Assembly: GCA_903873945.1 (NCBI GenBank)
Contig: CAIQQM010000021.1
Location: 1 to 51,847, forward strand
DNA from: an uncultured Verrucomicrobiota bacterium
GTDB lineage: Bacteria; Verrucomicrobiota; Verrucomicrobiia; Limisphaerales; UBA8199
Length of the DNA: 51,847 nt
Direction: 5' to 3'
The position numbers were made by a program, and so were the translations under genes. How positions within the stretch are numbered: the first letter of the stretch is position 1; the number at the start of each line of letters is the position of its first letter. The notes beneath the pieces are model-generated. The model had not been told where the DNA came from. It saw nothing but the letters and a program-made list of their open reading frames with translations, and ran no database searches. This document shows, in pieces, positions 32,997-41,111 of this stretch.

Positions 32997-33983
32997 TTAT
33001 TTGCTTGCCGCCTTTGTCAGCTTCTTGAGCGCGTCAATGCGCTGGCGCGCTTCCGTTGCATAGGGAGAAGTTGGGTCGCGCAGCAGAACCTCATTGTAAT
33101 AAATCAACGCCCCATTCCATTTCTTGTATTTTTCGTAGAACTTCGCGATTTGAAAATCGCCGCGCGCTTGCTCGCTCCTGAGCGACGCGATGACCTTCTG
33201 CGCCTCGGGGACGCGAACGTCATTGGGGTAAAGCGTCATAAAGTCCGTGAACGTCGCAATCGCATCCCCGGCTGTGCTTTGATCATACTCAGCGGTTTGT
33301 GCCTGTTTATCATAAGCCCATCCCGCTCGGTAAAGCCCCTCTGACGCTACTTGCGGTCGATCATGATAACGGTCGGCCGCCAACTCATAAGCCTTGACCG
33401 CCAACGGGTAATTGGACTGCTTTTCCCGCGCCGCTCCGATCTTTAATTGCGCCTGCGGACCGACCTGGCTGTAAGGCCCATTCTTTACGATCTTATCGTA
33501 CATCCCGGCCGTCCGTTCCATCGAAGAGAAGATCGGAATATAGCCCCACAATTTAAACCATTTTCCGGCAAGATAGCGGTTGGCGATTTCATACTGGCGC
33601 TCAAGGACCTCATCGTAATTCGTGCTCTTTGGATATTTTTCAAGGACTTTTTCGTACTCTTTGAAAGCCTTTTCATCTTTGCCCTTGGCTTCATAACACC
33701 GACCGATCAGGTATTGTGCCTGAGGAGCGTAGTCTGACAGCGGCCAGACGTTGACTACCCGGCGGGCAGCTTTGAGGGCGAGCTTGTAATCCTTTTTGTC
33801 GAATCCGGCTTGCGCGACCCCGAATTGATCTTTGGCCCGCGCCTGTTGCCACTTGCCCTCACCTCCGACTGGTTCGTAGGTCCAACCTTCCTCCGGGGTA
33901 TAGATTAAAGGCGCAGGCGAGCGAAACGGAAAAGCCAGCCAGCAGACCACAATGAGCAGGAGGCAAACGAGCCGACGATTCAT
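32997..33983 (-). CDS. bamD: BamD-like outer-membrane assembly lipoprotein/TPR protein
   Basis: 328 residues. A hydrophobic N-terminal signal (LVCLLLIVVCWLAFPF) contains Cys14, but no clean lipobox is seen. At least four TPR-like repeats follow (AQAGFDKKDYKLALKAARRV, YLIGRCYEAKGKDEKAFKEY, KIGAAREKQSNYPLAVKAYE, FQIAKFYEKYKKWNGALIYY), the order seen in BamD/YfiO. The adjacent lptE and murA support an envelope role. A generic periplasmic TPR protein is the alternative. Confidence 0.78.
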   Translation of the reverse strand: MNRRLVCLLLIVVCWLAFPFRSPAPLIYTPEEGWTYEPVGGEGKWQQARAKDQFGVAQAGFDKKDYKLALKAARRVVNVWPLSDYAPQAQYLIGRCYEAKGKDEKAFKEYEKVLEKYPKSTNYDEVLERQYEIANRYLAGKWFKLWGYIPIFSSMERTAGMYDKIVKNGPYSQVGPQAQLKIGAAREKQSNYPLAVKAYELAADRYHDRPQVASEGLYRAGWAYDKQAQTAEYDQSTAGDAIATFTDFMTLYPNDVRVPEAQKVIASLRSEQARGDFQIAKFYEKYKKWNGALIYYNEVLLRDPTSPYATEARQRIDALKKLTKAASK

Positions 33984-34051
33984 TCGATTACGGTAACGAC
34001 CCCAAGTTTGTAAGTCAAGACAGGCTGGATGTTCGACCCGGCGCCCTTTGA

Positions 34052-34567
34052 CTATGCTCGATATACGATCAACACGCCAAAGTCAGTTAGCAGTTTCTGA
34101 GTGCCGATGTCCAGGTACGTGTAGCTCAAGGTATTGATACTGATGATGTTTGCTTCGCCGACCTTGGCCAAGAAGTTCGTTATCACTTCATCGAACTTGT
34201 CATGGCCCACCTCGATGCAATCGGTGTGGCGAATCGTTTTTGTGCGGATTTTCTTGTCGGTTTCTTTAGCTGCGACTTCGAGCGGAATCGGTGGTTTCCC
34301 GATCAAGCTTTCCGTTGTGCTGTGCACCGGTACGCGCAAGTGCATTTCCACTTTCGCTGCCGCAGAGGAGGATATCGGGTTGATCGGGTGGGCTTCCATG
34401 CGCGGCGCCCGGTTGTCACTATCCACCCCTGGCCGGGAAATGACTGACTCCGGTTCCGGAATGAAAATGAGATTGCCGCAGGAAGGGCAGTTGATTTGGG
34501 TGCCGGCGCCTGTGCTGTCGACGGCCAACTCCTGTTCGCACTTGGGACAGTTAAAGATTACATCCAT
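34052..34567 (-). CDS. zinc-ribbon protein with conserved C-terminal domain of unknown function
   Basis: 171 residues. The N-terminal ribbon has CPKC and CPSC (Cys8/11, about 27/30). A variable linker leads to a compact C-terminal ~65-residue domain (KTIRHTDCIEVGHDKFDEVI ... INTLSYTYLDIGTQKLLTDFGVLIVYR) that I have seen as a stand-alone short protein in several bacterial phyla. No signal peptide. It lies between the BamD and MurA genes on the same strand, so it is probably coexpressed with envelope genes; no function can be assigned. Confidence 0.7.
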   Translation of the reverse strand: MDVIFNCPKCEQELAVDSTGAGTQINCPSCGNLIFIPEPESVISRPGVDSDNRAPRMEAHPINPISSSAAAKVEMHLRVPVHSTTESLIGKPPIPLEVAAKETDKKIRTKTIRHTDCIEVGHDKFDEVITNFLAKVGEANIISINTLSYTYLDIGTQKLLTDFGVLIVYRA

Positions 34568-34636
34568 AAGTGGCCTTTCATTTTTCCAACTGCAATGTCA
34601 GTGTAGATTTCCGTTCAGCCTCAGGCCAGCAAAAAA

Positions 34637-35041
34637 TCACTCGCAGCTCTTTTCGAGCTGCTTCAACCTTGGCCACACCGGCGACGATGGCGGGGTTCTC
34701 TCCTTCACGGATGCAAAAACCCGCTTCGCCTCGGTCGGGGCCTCACGTGCCACAAGCACGCAATAATCCAGTTCAATCCAGGCTTTCCGTGGATCTTGAA
34801 CGTTCTGACCGTACATTTTCAACCAACCCTTCAACCCTGTGGCGCCTTGTTTCTGCGCTGTTTGCAATGTCAGCTCAAGCGCTTGTGGCAGGCCGGGCAG
34901 TTGTTCGGGCACAAGCACCGAAGCCGCCGCTTGCTTCTGAGCGGTTTCTTCTTCGTGCTTTATCTTGTCCCAGTAGAGGAACAAGTGCCAGCCGCCGTAA
35001 AGGGCTATCACTAGAATCAGAGCTGCAATCAGCTTGGTCAT
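34637..35041 (-). CDS. hypothetical membrane-anchored protein
   Basis: 134 residues. One N-terminal membrane anchor (LIAALILVIALYGGWHLFLYW, residues 4-24) is followed by a helical, Gln/Lys-rich periplasmic part with two Cys (DYCVLVAREA, LEKSCE). It overlaps the murA stop by 4 bp (ATGA), which strongly supports translation and coupling to murA. Family not recognised. Confidence 0.65.
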   Translation of the reverse strand: MTKLIAALILVIALYGGWHLFLYWDKIKHEEETAQKQAAASVLVPEQLPGLPQALELTLQTAQKQGATGLKGWLKMYGQNVQDPRKAWIELDYCVLVAREAPTEAKRVFASVKERTPPSSPVWPRLKQLEKSCE

Positions 35042-36306
35042 TCTCTTCCGATCCGCTCGATGCGGGCGCCAAGCGCGCGCAGCTTGCTGTCGATAGTTTC
35101 ATAGCCTCGGTCGAGGTGGTACACCCGGTTGATCTGGGTTGTGCCCCGGGCCGCCAAACCCGCAATCACCAGCGCCGCCGAAGCCCTTAAATCGCTGGCC
35201 ATGACGGGCGCGCCGCTCAGGGGCTTTCCCCCTTTTACGATCGCGCTCGGACCTTCAATCTCTATCTGGGCGCCCAACCGCATCAACTCACTCACGTGCA
35301 TAAATCGCGATTCAAAAATCCGTTCCGTAATGATGCTGACGCCTGGAGTTATGGCCATCAGCGCCATCATTTGCGCCTGCGCATCGGTTGGAAAGCCCGA
35401 GTAGGGCAGGGTGGTGATGTCCACGGGCCTTAATTTTCCACTTCGCCGAATCGCGAGGCTTGCGCCGTTGTGATCGATTCTTACCCCCGCATCCTTTAGC
35501 TTGTCCAACACGGCGCCCAGGTGATCAGTCCGCACGCCGTGCAGCGTGACTTCGCCGTTTGTTGCCGCCGTGGCAATCGCGAAGGTTGCCGCCTCGATGC
35601 GGTCCGGAATCACTTCGTGCTCGGCCCCATGCAATTCCCTGACTCCATTGATTGTGATTGTTGGGCTTCCCGCACCGGCAATCTTTGCCCCCATCGCTTT
35701 CAGAAAATCCGCCAGATCCACAATTTCGGGTTCACACGCCGCGCTTTCGATCACGGTTACCCCTTCAGCCAAAACGGCCGCCATCATCACATTCGCAGTG
35801 CCAAGCACGGTCGAACCGGCGCGGCCGCCAAGAAACATCGCTGTGCCTGCCAGCCGTTTTGCGCTGGCATGCACATAGCCGTTTTCGATGACGACTTTCG
35901 CGCCCAGCGCGCAGAATCCTTTCAAATGCAGATTAATGGGCCGGGCACCGATAACGCACCCGCCCGGTAATGACACCGTCGCTTTCTTCAGACGCCCTAG
36001 GAGGGGGCCCATAATGCAGATTGAGCCGCGCATTCTGCGAACCAAATCATAATCGCCGGTGCCTTTAATATGCCTGGCCTGCACCTGAACAGTGTCTCCT
36101 TTGAAACGGACTTGGGCGCCAAGGCGCGTCAGAATTTCGCCCATGAATTTTACATCGCTAAGAGCGGGCACGTGCCGGATCACGCAGGGTTCCCGCGTCA
36201 GCAATGTAGCCGCCATTATCGGCAGTGCTGCATTCTTGGCGCCGCTGATGGTCACCTCCCCGCGTAGAGGCACGCCACCTTTAATTAATAGACTTTCCAT
36301 GCGCAA
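35038..36306 (-). CDS. murA: UDP-N-acetylglucosamine 1-carboxyvinyltransferase
   Basis: 422 residues. The first step of peptidoglycan synthesis, transferring enolpyruvate from PEP to UDP-GlcNAc. VTISGAKNAALPIMAA at the N-terminus, the active-site Cys in VSLPGGCVIGARPINLHL, and GFPTDAQAQMMAL, RIFESRFMHVSELMRLGA and SDLRASAALVIAGL are all conserved. The catalytic Cys means it should be fosfomycin-sensitive. The start overlaps the prmC stop by about 20 bp. An internal ATG at 36300 is an equally good start. Confidence 0.96.
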   Translation of the reverse strand: MRMESLLIKGGVPLRGEVTISGAKNAALPIMAATLLTREPCVIRHVPALSDVKFMGEILTRLGAQVRFKGDTVQVQARHIKGTGDYDLVRRMRGSICIMGPLLGRLKKATVSLPGGCVIGARPINLHLKGFCALGAKVVIENGYVHASAKRLAGTAMFLGGRAGSTVLGTANVMMAAVLAEGVTVIESAACEPEIVDLADFLKAMGAKIAGAGSPTITINGVRELHGAEHEVIPDRIEAATFAIATAATNGEVTLHGVRTDHLGAVLDKLKDAGVRIDHNGASLAIRRSGKLRPVDITTLPYSGFPTDAQAQMMALMAITPGVSIITERIFESRFMHVSELMRLGAQIEIEGPSAIVKGGKPLSGAPVMASDLRASAALVIAGLAARGTTQINRVYHLDRGYETIDSKLRALGARIERIGRE

Positions 36307-37153
36307 TCAGGATTCTGGGCCTCTGAGTGTAGTCTTTTTGCACCGCGTCAACAACCCACTTTTGCTGTTGGAAAATGTCACGGATCCCTTCGGCTTGGCC
36401 ATCGCCGAATTCCAGCATGATCTTCCCGCAAGCCTTCAGAAACGGTCTGGCCTCTATGGCCAGGCGGCGGAAGAAATCCAAACCGTCCGGGCCGCCATCT
36501 AAAGCGCATAGTGGATCATAATCACGGACTTCCGGTTGCAAGCTGCCGATTTCGGCGCTCGGGATGTAAGGCGGATTGCTGATGATTAAATCAAATCGCG
36601 TGCCTTCGGGCACCGCCGCAAAGCCGTCGCCTGCCATGAACTGGATGAGGTCCGCCTGGCTGTGCCGTTTGGCGTTTTGACTGGCAACTTCCAGCGCTTC
36701 CTGCGAGATGTCGCTCGCATAGATTCGGGCTGCGGGACAGTTAACTGCGAGCGCGATGGCCAGACAACCGCTCCCTGTGCCGAAATCCAAAGCGACGGGG
36801 AATTGGACATCCTGTATTGACAACTGGCGCAGAAACTTCCAGCCCTCTTCGGCCAGCAACTCTGTTTCCGGCCGCGGAACCAGCACGTGGCGGTTCGTGG
36901 TGATTTCCAGGCCGCAAAAGGAGGTTGAGCCGACAATGTGCTGCAATGGCTCGCGCCGAACGCGTCGCTTAATGAGGTCGCGAAACCGATCCATCTCCAC
37001 TGTTGTCAGGATGCGTTCGAAATTCAGATATAGCTGCATGCGTGGCAGTTGAAGCAAATGCGCCAGCAGGAGTTCTGTTTGTAGACGAGGCGTTTCCATC
37101 CCCTTTGTCTTTAGGAACTCCGTGCTTCGCTGAATAATTTCTAAAACTGTCAC
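36281..37153 (-). CDS. prmC: release-factor glutamine methyltransferase
   Basis: 290 residues. An N-terminal helical domain (residues 1-80, with MQLYLNFERILT and RREPLQHIVGSTSFCGLE) precedes the SAM-binding domain (VALDFGTGSGCLAIALA) and the NPPY motif (LIISNPPYIP) that holds the substrate Gln amide. It methylates the GGQ glutamine of RF1/RF2. prfA, a common partner, is not adjacent. First gene of the prmC-murA-bamD-lptE run. Confidence 0.95.
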   Translation of the reverse strand: MTVLEIIQRSTEFLKTKGMETPRLQTELLLAHLLQLPRMQLYLNFERILTTVEMDRFRDLIKRRVRREPLQHIVGSTSFCGLEITTNRHVLVPRPETELLAEEGWKFLRQLSIQDVQFPVALDFGTGSGCLAIALAVNCPAARIYASDISQEALEVASQNAKRHSQADLIQFMAGDGFAAVPEGTRFDLIISNPPYIPSAEIGSLQPEVRDYDPLCALDGGPDGLDFFRRLAIEARPFLKACGKIMLEFGDGQAEGIRDIFQQQKWVVDAVQKDYTQRPRILIAHGKSIN

Positions 37154-37248
37154 GCGAATAATCTATTGGCAAAATGCCCGGTTCAAAACTTAAAAAGCGT
37201 TGCACTTTGACCCTTGAATTTGGAAATGGGGCTTTCTATTTTCCGAGC

Positions 37249-37833
37249 ATGAAACGAATTCTCTTTTTGGCAGTCGTGCTTGTGTTTTGCGCGACTTTCG
37301 TTGGACGTGCTCAGGATGCTGTAGTCCAGGAACGGTTGAACCAATTGAGTGGCAAAATTGAGGACTTGATTGCCAGCCAGGATGCTCAACGAAAGCGAAT
37401 CGAGGCCTTGGCCGCGGAGATTCAGGAGTTGCGAGAGCAGTCGGGCAAGCTGAATGCCGGTTATGCCAGCCAGGAGGATTTGAAGCGTTTGGCCGATGCT
37501 GTCAAAGAGGTGGATCGGAAACGGATGGACGATGCCGAAAAGATTCACACTGAACTTCTCAAGCTGCGTAACACCTTGGAGGTGCCGGTATCGCCGTCCC
37601 GGAAAAAGATCGCGGTTCAGCCGGCAGAAAATCCAAAACCTGAAAATACGGTGGAGGAGGAGAAAGGGTTCCCTTATGTGATTCAGTCTGGCGACACGCT
37701 CTCGGTGATCATCCAGGCTTACCGTGACAAGAGCATCAAGGTGACCGTGGACCAGATTTTAAAGGCTAACCCCGGCTTGAAACCCGACAAACTCCACGTC
37801 GGGCAAAAGATTTTTATCCCCGCGCCTCAATAG
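37249..37833 (+). CDS. secreted coiled-coil protein with C-terminal LysM domain
   Basis: 194 residues from ATG at 37249. A signal peptide (LFLAVVLVFCATFVGRAQ) is followed by a long coiled coil (about 25-110, heptads such as LNQLSGKIEDLIASQDAQRK). A short Pro/Glu linker leads to one LysM domain (about 142-193: YVIQSGDTLSVIIQAYRD ... LKPDKLHVGQKIFIP). LysM binds GlcNAc polymers, so the protein probably sits on peptidoglycan in the periplasm. It is divergent from prmC and convergent with uppP. Confidence 0.85.
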   Translation: MKRILFLAVVLVFCATFVGRAQDAVVQERLNQLSGKIEDLIASQDAQRKRIEALAAEIQELREQSGKLNAGYASQEDLKRLADAVKEVDRKRMDDAEKIHTELLKLRNTLEVPVSPSRKKIAVQPAENPKPENTVEEEKGFPYVIQSGDTLSVIIQAYRDKSIKVTVDQILKANPGLKPDKLHVGQKIFIPAPQ

Positions 37834-37936
37834 TGGGAAGCAGAAAACTCGCACTGGCTGATTAAGGGAGCTCAGAAATGGATTCGCACTCTTTTGGCGT
37901 GAGCGTGCGCGAGGAGGGCTGTCGGCTTTTCGGATG

Positions 37937-38731
37937 TTAAGCCATCAACACAATCCCGATCAGAATCGCTAACCCGATTCGATACCAGCCAAAAGCCGTG
38001 AACGTATGCGTTTGGATGTAGCCCAGTAGCCACTTTACCGCGATAAAAGACACAACTGCCGACACCATAAACCCCAGCATCACCATTCCCCAATGCTCGG
38101 GTGCGCTATCGGGTGGGGGATGGTGCAGCGCTTCGAAAATCTTCAATCCGCCCGCCGCCAACATCGTCGGGATGCCGGCGAGGAAGCAAAATTCCGTTGC
38201 CGCTGGCCGGGTTAACCCAAATAACAGGCACAACAGGATCGTCGTTCCAGAGCGCGAAGCCCCGGGAAAAACGGCGGCGACAATCTGCCCGAACCCGACC
38301 GCGATGGCCATCATCCACGTCACCTCGCTATTGAGCCCCCTGCCGCGTAGCCATTTTTCAATTAGTACAAAAGCGATGCCGCCCAGCAGAAGCGCCCAGG
38401 CAACCGGCATGAGCGCTTCAGGCAGTTTAAACCCCTTCTTTTCCAGAATGAGACCGGGTCCGCCGGTAACCACACAAGCGAGCATCAGTTTTGCGGCGTA
38501 GTCTCGCGTCGCTTTCTCGCGCCACTGAAACAGGAATTGACGGAATCTCTGATGGAACAGTGGAATCACCGCCAGCACCGCCCCGGATTGAATAACCACA
38601 TTGAAAAGGTCGCTCTGTCGAATGTGCAGGAAGCGCTCGGTTATGAGCAGGTGACCCGTAGACGAAACTGGGAGAAACTCGGTTATTCCCTCAACGAGCC
38701 CCAACAGAACAACGGCAATCCAAATTAGCAT
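37937..38731 (-). CDS. uppP: undecaprenyl-diphosphatase (BacA/UppP)
   Basis: About 264 residues from ATG at 38731 (a TTG at 38761 is in frame). Catalytic motif 1, VEGITEFLPVSSTGHL, and motif 2, FPGASRSGTT, are intact, amid eight hydrophobic helices. It recycles undecaprenyl pyrophosphate for wall synthesis and gives bacitracin resistance. Confidence 0.95.
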   Translation of the reverse strand: MLIWIAVVLLGLVEGITEFLPVSSTGHLLITERFLHIRQSDLFNVVIQSGAVLAVIPLFHQRFRQFLFQWREKATRDYAAKLMLACVVTGGPGLILEKKGFKLPEALMPVAWALLLGGIAFVLIEKWLRGRGLNSEVTWMMAIAVGFGQIVAAVFPGASRSGTTILLCLLFGLTRPAATEFCFLAGIPTMLAAGGLKIFEALHHPPPDSAPEHWGMVMLGFMVSAVVSFIAVKWLLGYIQTHTFTAFGWYRIGLAILIGIVLMA

Positions 38732-38802
38732 CTGTCGTTTAGACGACAAAAGCGCCACCAAGACAAGCCGTAAATTTTCAGAACCTCCGCTTCGTTGAAC
38801 CC

Positions 38803-39207
38803 CTATTTTTTCTTCCTGAACATTGACCCGAACCCGGACTTCGATTTCTGTTGACGCTGATGGACCTTAAGCTGGCCGAGGATTGCGTGCCAGCCGATAT
38901 AAATCCGATGCCATTGGTTTTCTACGCTCCGCGCCGCGCCTTCATTCAAATCCCCCAGGGAGCGTAGCGACGGGACGCTGGCTATCAATGTATGCACATC
39001 CTCCCGGGTTGGTGAGGAGATCTGGACAGAGGCTAAAACGAGCTCCAGTTCCTGGACGAGGACGCTTTTGTTTTCAAGAAACTGCGCTTCGTCTTCAGGG
39101 CTGAATTTCTTGGCGCGCCCGAGATTGACGAAGTGGTTGAACTGTTTCCAGCATTCCAGGTAGTTCTCCACCAGGACGATTAGTTGGTCCATTTTGTTGT
39201 TTTGCAT
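38803..39207 (-). CDS. hypothetical helical protein beside the Roadblock cluster
   Basis: 134 residues, almost all helical (VENYLECWKQFNHFVNLGRAKK, LENKSVLVQELELVLASV), with a basic tail (GSMFRKKK). There is no signal peptide. It sits 12 bp downstream of the Roadblock-like gene on the same strand, so it is probably the last gene of that operon. Family not recognised. Confidence 0.6.
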   Translation of the reverse strand: MQNNKMDQLIVLVENYLECWKQFNHFVNLGRAKKFSPEDEAQFLENKSVLVQELELVLASVQISSPTREDVHTLIASVPSLRSLGDLNEGAARSVENQWHRIYIGWHAILGQLKVHQRQQKSKSGFGSMFRKKK

Positions 39208-39219
39208 AGGCTCGTGTAA

Positions 39220-39528
39220 TCAGCTTGGATTCGCCGGTGCATAATGCGCATTGGGTGCCAGAAATACCATCGCGCCACCACGCATTTCACGCGCGGTTAT
39301 TTTCAGACTTGTATAATCAATAATCAACTCCGAGAGCGGCAATTGCGCAGCCGCAGCTTCCCGGAACGTTGCCAACACCTCCTTGGCGATCTCGCTCACC
39401 AATTCCGGTGGAAAACTCGACGGTAACGTTCCCGTTAGCACCCGGCCGGCTCGGTCTGCAGTGAAACTGCCGGAGGGTAGCCGCAGCAGGGCTGGTGTCG
39501 GTTTTGAAAAAAATCTCAGGAAGTCCAT
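39220..39528 (-). CDS. short Roadblock-like protein
   Basis: 102 residues from ATG at 39528; the start overlaps the stop of the response-regulator gene by 13 bp. The order is strand-turn-strand (GSFTADRAGRVLTGTLP), helix (PELVSEIAKEVLATFREAA), then strands (SELIIDYTSLKITARE, GGAMVFLAP). That is the beta-alpha-beta plan of Roadblock/LC7 proteins, and its neighbours are Roadblock proteins. The assignment rests on pattern only. Confidence 0.55.
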   Translation of the reverse strand: MDFLRFFSKPTPALLRLPSGSFTADRAGRVLTGTLPSSFPPELVSEIAKEVLATFREAAAAQLPLSELIIDYTSLKITAREMRGGAMVFLAPNAHYAPANPS

Positions 39529-40577
39529 AACGCCAGAACTTTCTTCATCATTTCTGCAACCTGCTCCGAAGCCAGTGAATGCTTCCAGCCAACGCAAAGA
39601 TTGGTCCCGTCGGGGCAGGCCAGTGCAACGTGCCTCTGCGGACCGAGGCCTTCGATTTGCTCAAGCGGTCCGGCGCGCAACCGTTCTCCCAGGGTGCCAA
39701 ATCGCTCAAGGCTTCGTCGCGCCCATGCCCCCATGCGCTCCGGATCCTCCAGACCACGCGCTTCCAGGGGGCTGTCGCTGCCCGGTTTCATGGCCAGCAC
39801 AAACTCGACTCCGGCGATTTGCGCCAGTTTTGCCAATGGGGACGGGGGTGTTTGTGGCGCGTTCCCTTCACTCACTCCGCCGCGCGATTCATCCAGCGCC
39901 TGCGCCGATTCCAGGAGGAGCGCATTGTAGGATTTTTTGATCGTCCGCGGTCTGCTTGGCTCAGCCGAGAGCATTTCAAAACTGCCGGCTCGCCATGACA
40001 GGATCCTGTTAAACGCAGCCTCGCTACCCAGTTCGCCCGCTTCGGCATCGAGCACCTCGCCATCCTGAATCCAGATTCTTGCCGTTAATGGCCCGTTTGT
40101 GATGCGCAATACCGAGGAGCTTTGAGAAAAGCATTCCAGTTGGATGATGTCCATCAGGCTCTTGCTTTGAACGCCGCGAAACCCGCCCTCATCCTCACGC
40201 CCGAGCAAAGACTCAAGGCATTCGAGGAACATTTGGATTTCCTGGTTCGAGCCGGGCTTGTTCCAGAATAAGTCCACCCCCAGGGCATACACCCGTGAGC
40301 GAAATTCCTCGTCCAGGACTGATGTCAGCACCACCGTGCGCAGTTGGGGGTATTTCCGGCGGACAATTGACAGCACCTGCAAACCGTCCATCCGTGGCAT
40401 TTTTAAATCGCATATCATCAGCCGGAAGGGCTCGGCTTCCAGCATCGCCATCGCCCGGGCGCCGGAGGTCGCCGTCGAAATCTCGGGACGGCTGGGGAGT
40501 TGCGCCAGGATTTCCCGGTACATGTCCAGCAAATCCGGTTCGTCATCCACCAGCAGGATCTTGTGGTGTTTGTCCAT
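39516..40577 (-). CDS. response regulator with DUF4388 and Roadblock-like C-terminus
   Basis: 353 residues. REC domain (1-125): acidic pocket DDEPD, phosphoacceptor Asp in LMICDLKMPRMDG, Thr in VVLTSVLDEE and Lys in FWNKPG. A DUF4388/PatA-like region follows (about 132-225: VQSKSLMDIIQLECFSQSSSVLRI, RIWIQDGEVLDAE, FNRILSWRAGSFEM). After a Pro-rich linker comes a Roadblock-like domain (about 252-350: LAQIAGVEFVLAMKPGSD ... HVALACPDGTNLCVGW). No DNA-binding domain, so it probably signals through protein contacts, perhaps to the GTPase encoded divergently. The cognate kinase is not in the window. Confidence 0.82.
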   Translation of the reverse strand: MDKHHKILLVDDEPDLLDMYREILAQLPSRPEISTATSGARAMAMLEAEPFRLMICDLKMPRMDGLQVLSIVRRKYPQLRTVVLTSVLDEEFRSRVYALGVDLFWNKPGSNQEIQMFLECLESLLGREDEGGFRGVQSKSLMDIIQLECFSQSSSVLRITNGPLTARIWIQDGEVLDAEAGELGSEAAFNRILSWRAGSFEMLSAEPSRPRTIKKSYNALLLESAQALDESRGGVSEGNAPQTPPSPLAKLAQIAGVEFVLAMKPGSDSPLEARGLEDPERMGAWARRSLERFGTLGERLRAGPLEQIEGLGPQRHVALACPDGTNLCVGWKHSLASEQVAEMMKKVLALWTS

Positions 40578-41078
40578 TACCCGATTGCCTCGATTGATGA
40601 GTTCCGCTTAATGCAATTTCAGGCCTTAACAACTAAGGCATTTGAATTCTCAGATAGCAAGTGCCATTCCGTCTCGGGGGCAACTTTCTCGTTTTTTGCA
40701 GCTTTATGGTTCTCCCCGTCGACAAAGACTTTTGCTTGTCGCGAAAGTCGATTTTGAGCTGGCAGGGCAGGGAATGATGGCAACATTTGGACAACCAGTC
40801 CACCGATGAGACAACAAATGCGGGCGGGCAGGGTCCTTTGGCTGTGCCCAACTCAGACACTGGCGAACTGTATAAATAGGCTCTGGCTGGCATGGTTCCT
40901 GCGCGAGAGGTTGGCAGCAAATAGCCCAAACGTAACAAACGAATGAATAGTTTACTTGCTGGCGGGGATAAAGGCATATTTCGTGGACGACGGATCCTTA
41001 CTGGTGACGTGTTGTCTGGCGCATATTGGGTATTTGTGGTGCGTCGATTCGCGCCGGATCGGAAACGATAGGCAGAAT
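40578..41078. other. divergent intergenic region of the Roadblock/GTPase cluster
   Basis: About 500 bp without a supported gene. It holds a sigma-54-like site (40888-40902) and a TATAAAT box at 40871-40877 with no clear -35. Antisense and plus-strand open frames here have no family features. Confidence 0.45.
40888..40902 (+). promoter_or_regulatory. sigma-54-type promoter candidate
   Basis: TGGCATGGTTCCTGC: GG and GC separated by exactly 10 bp, close to consensus TGGCAC-N5-TTGC. It points toward the Roadblock/GTPase operon start about 180-210 bp downstream. Prediction only. Confidence 0.4.
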
Positions 41079-41111
41079 ATGAGTGCACATGCTCGCTCTG
41101 CGAGAATCAAG

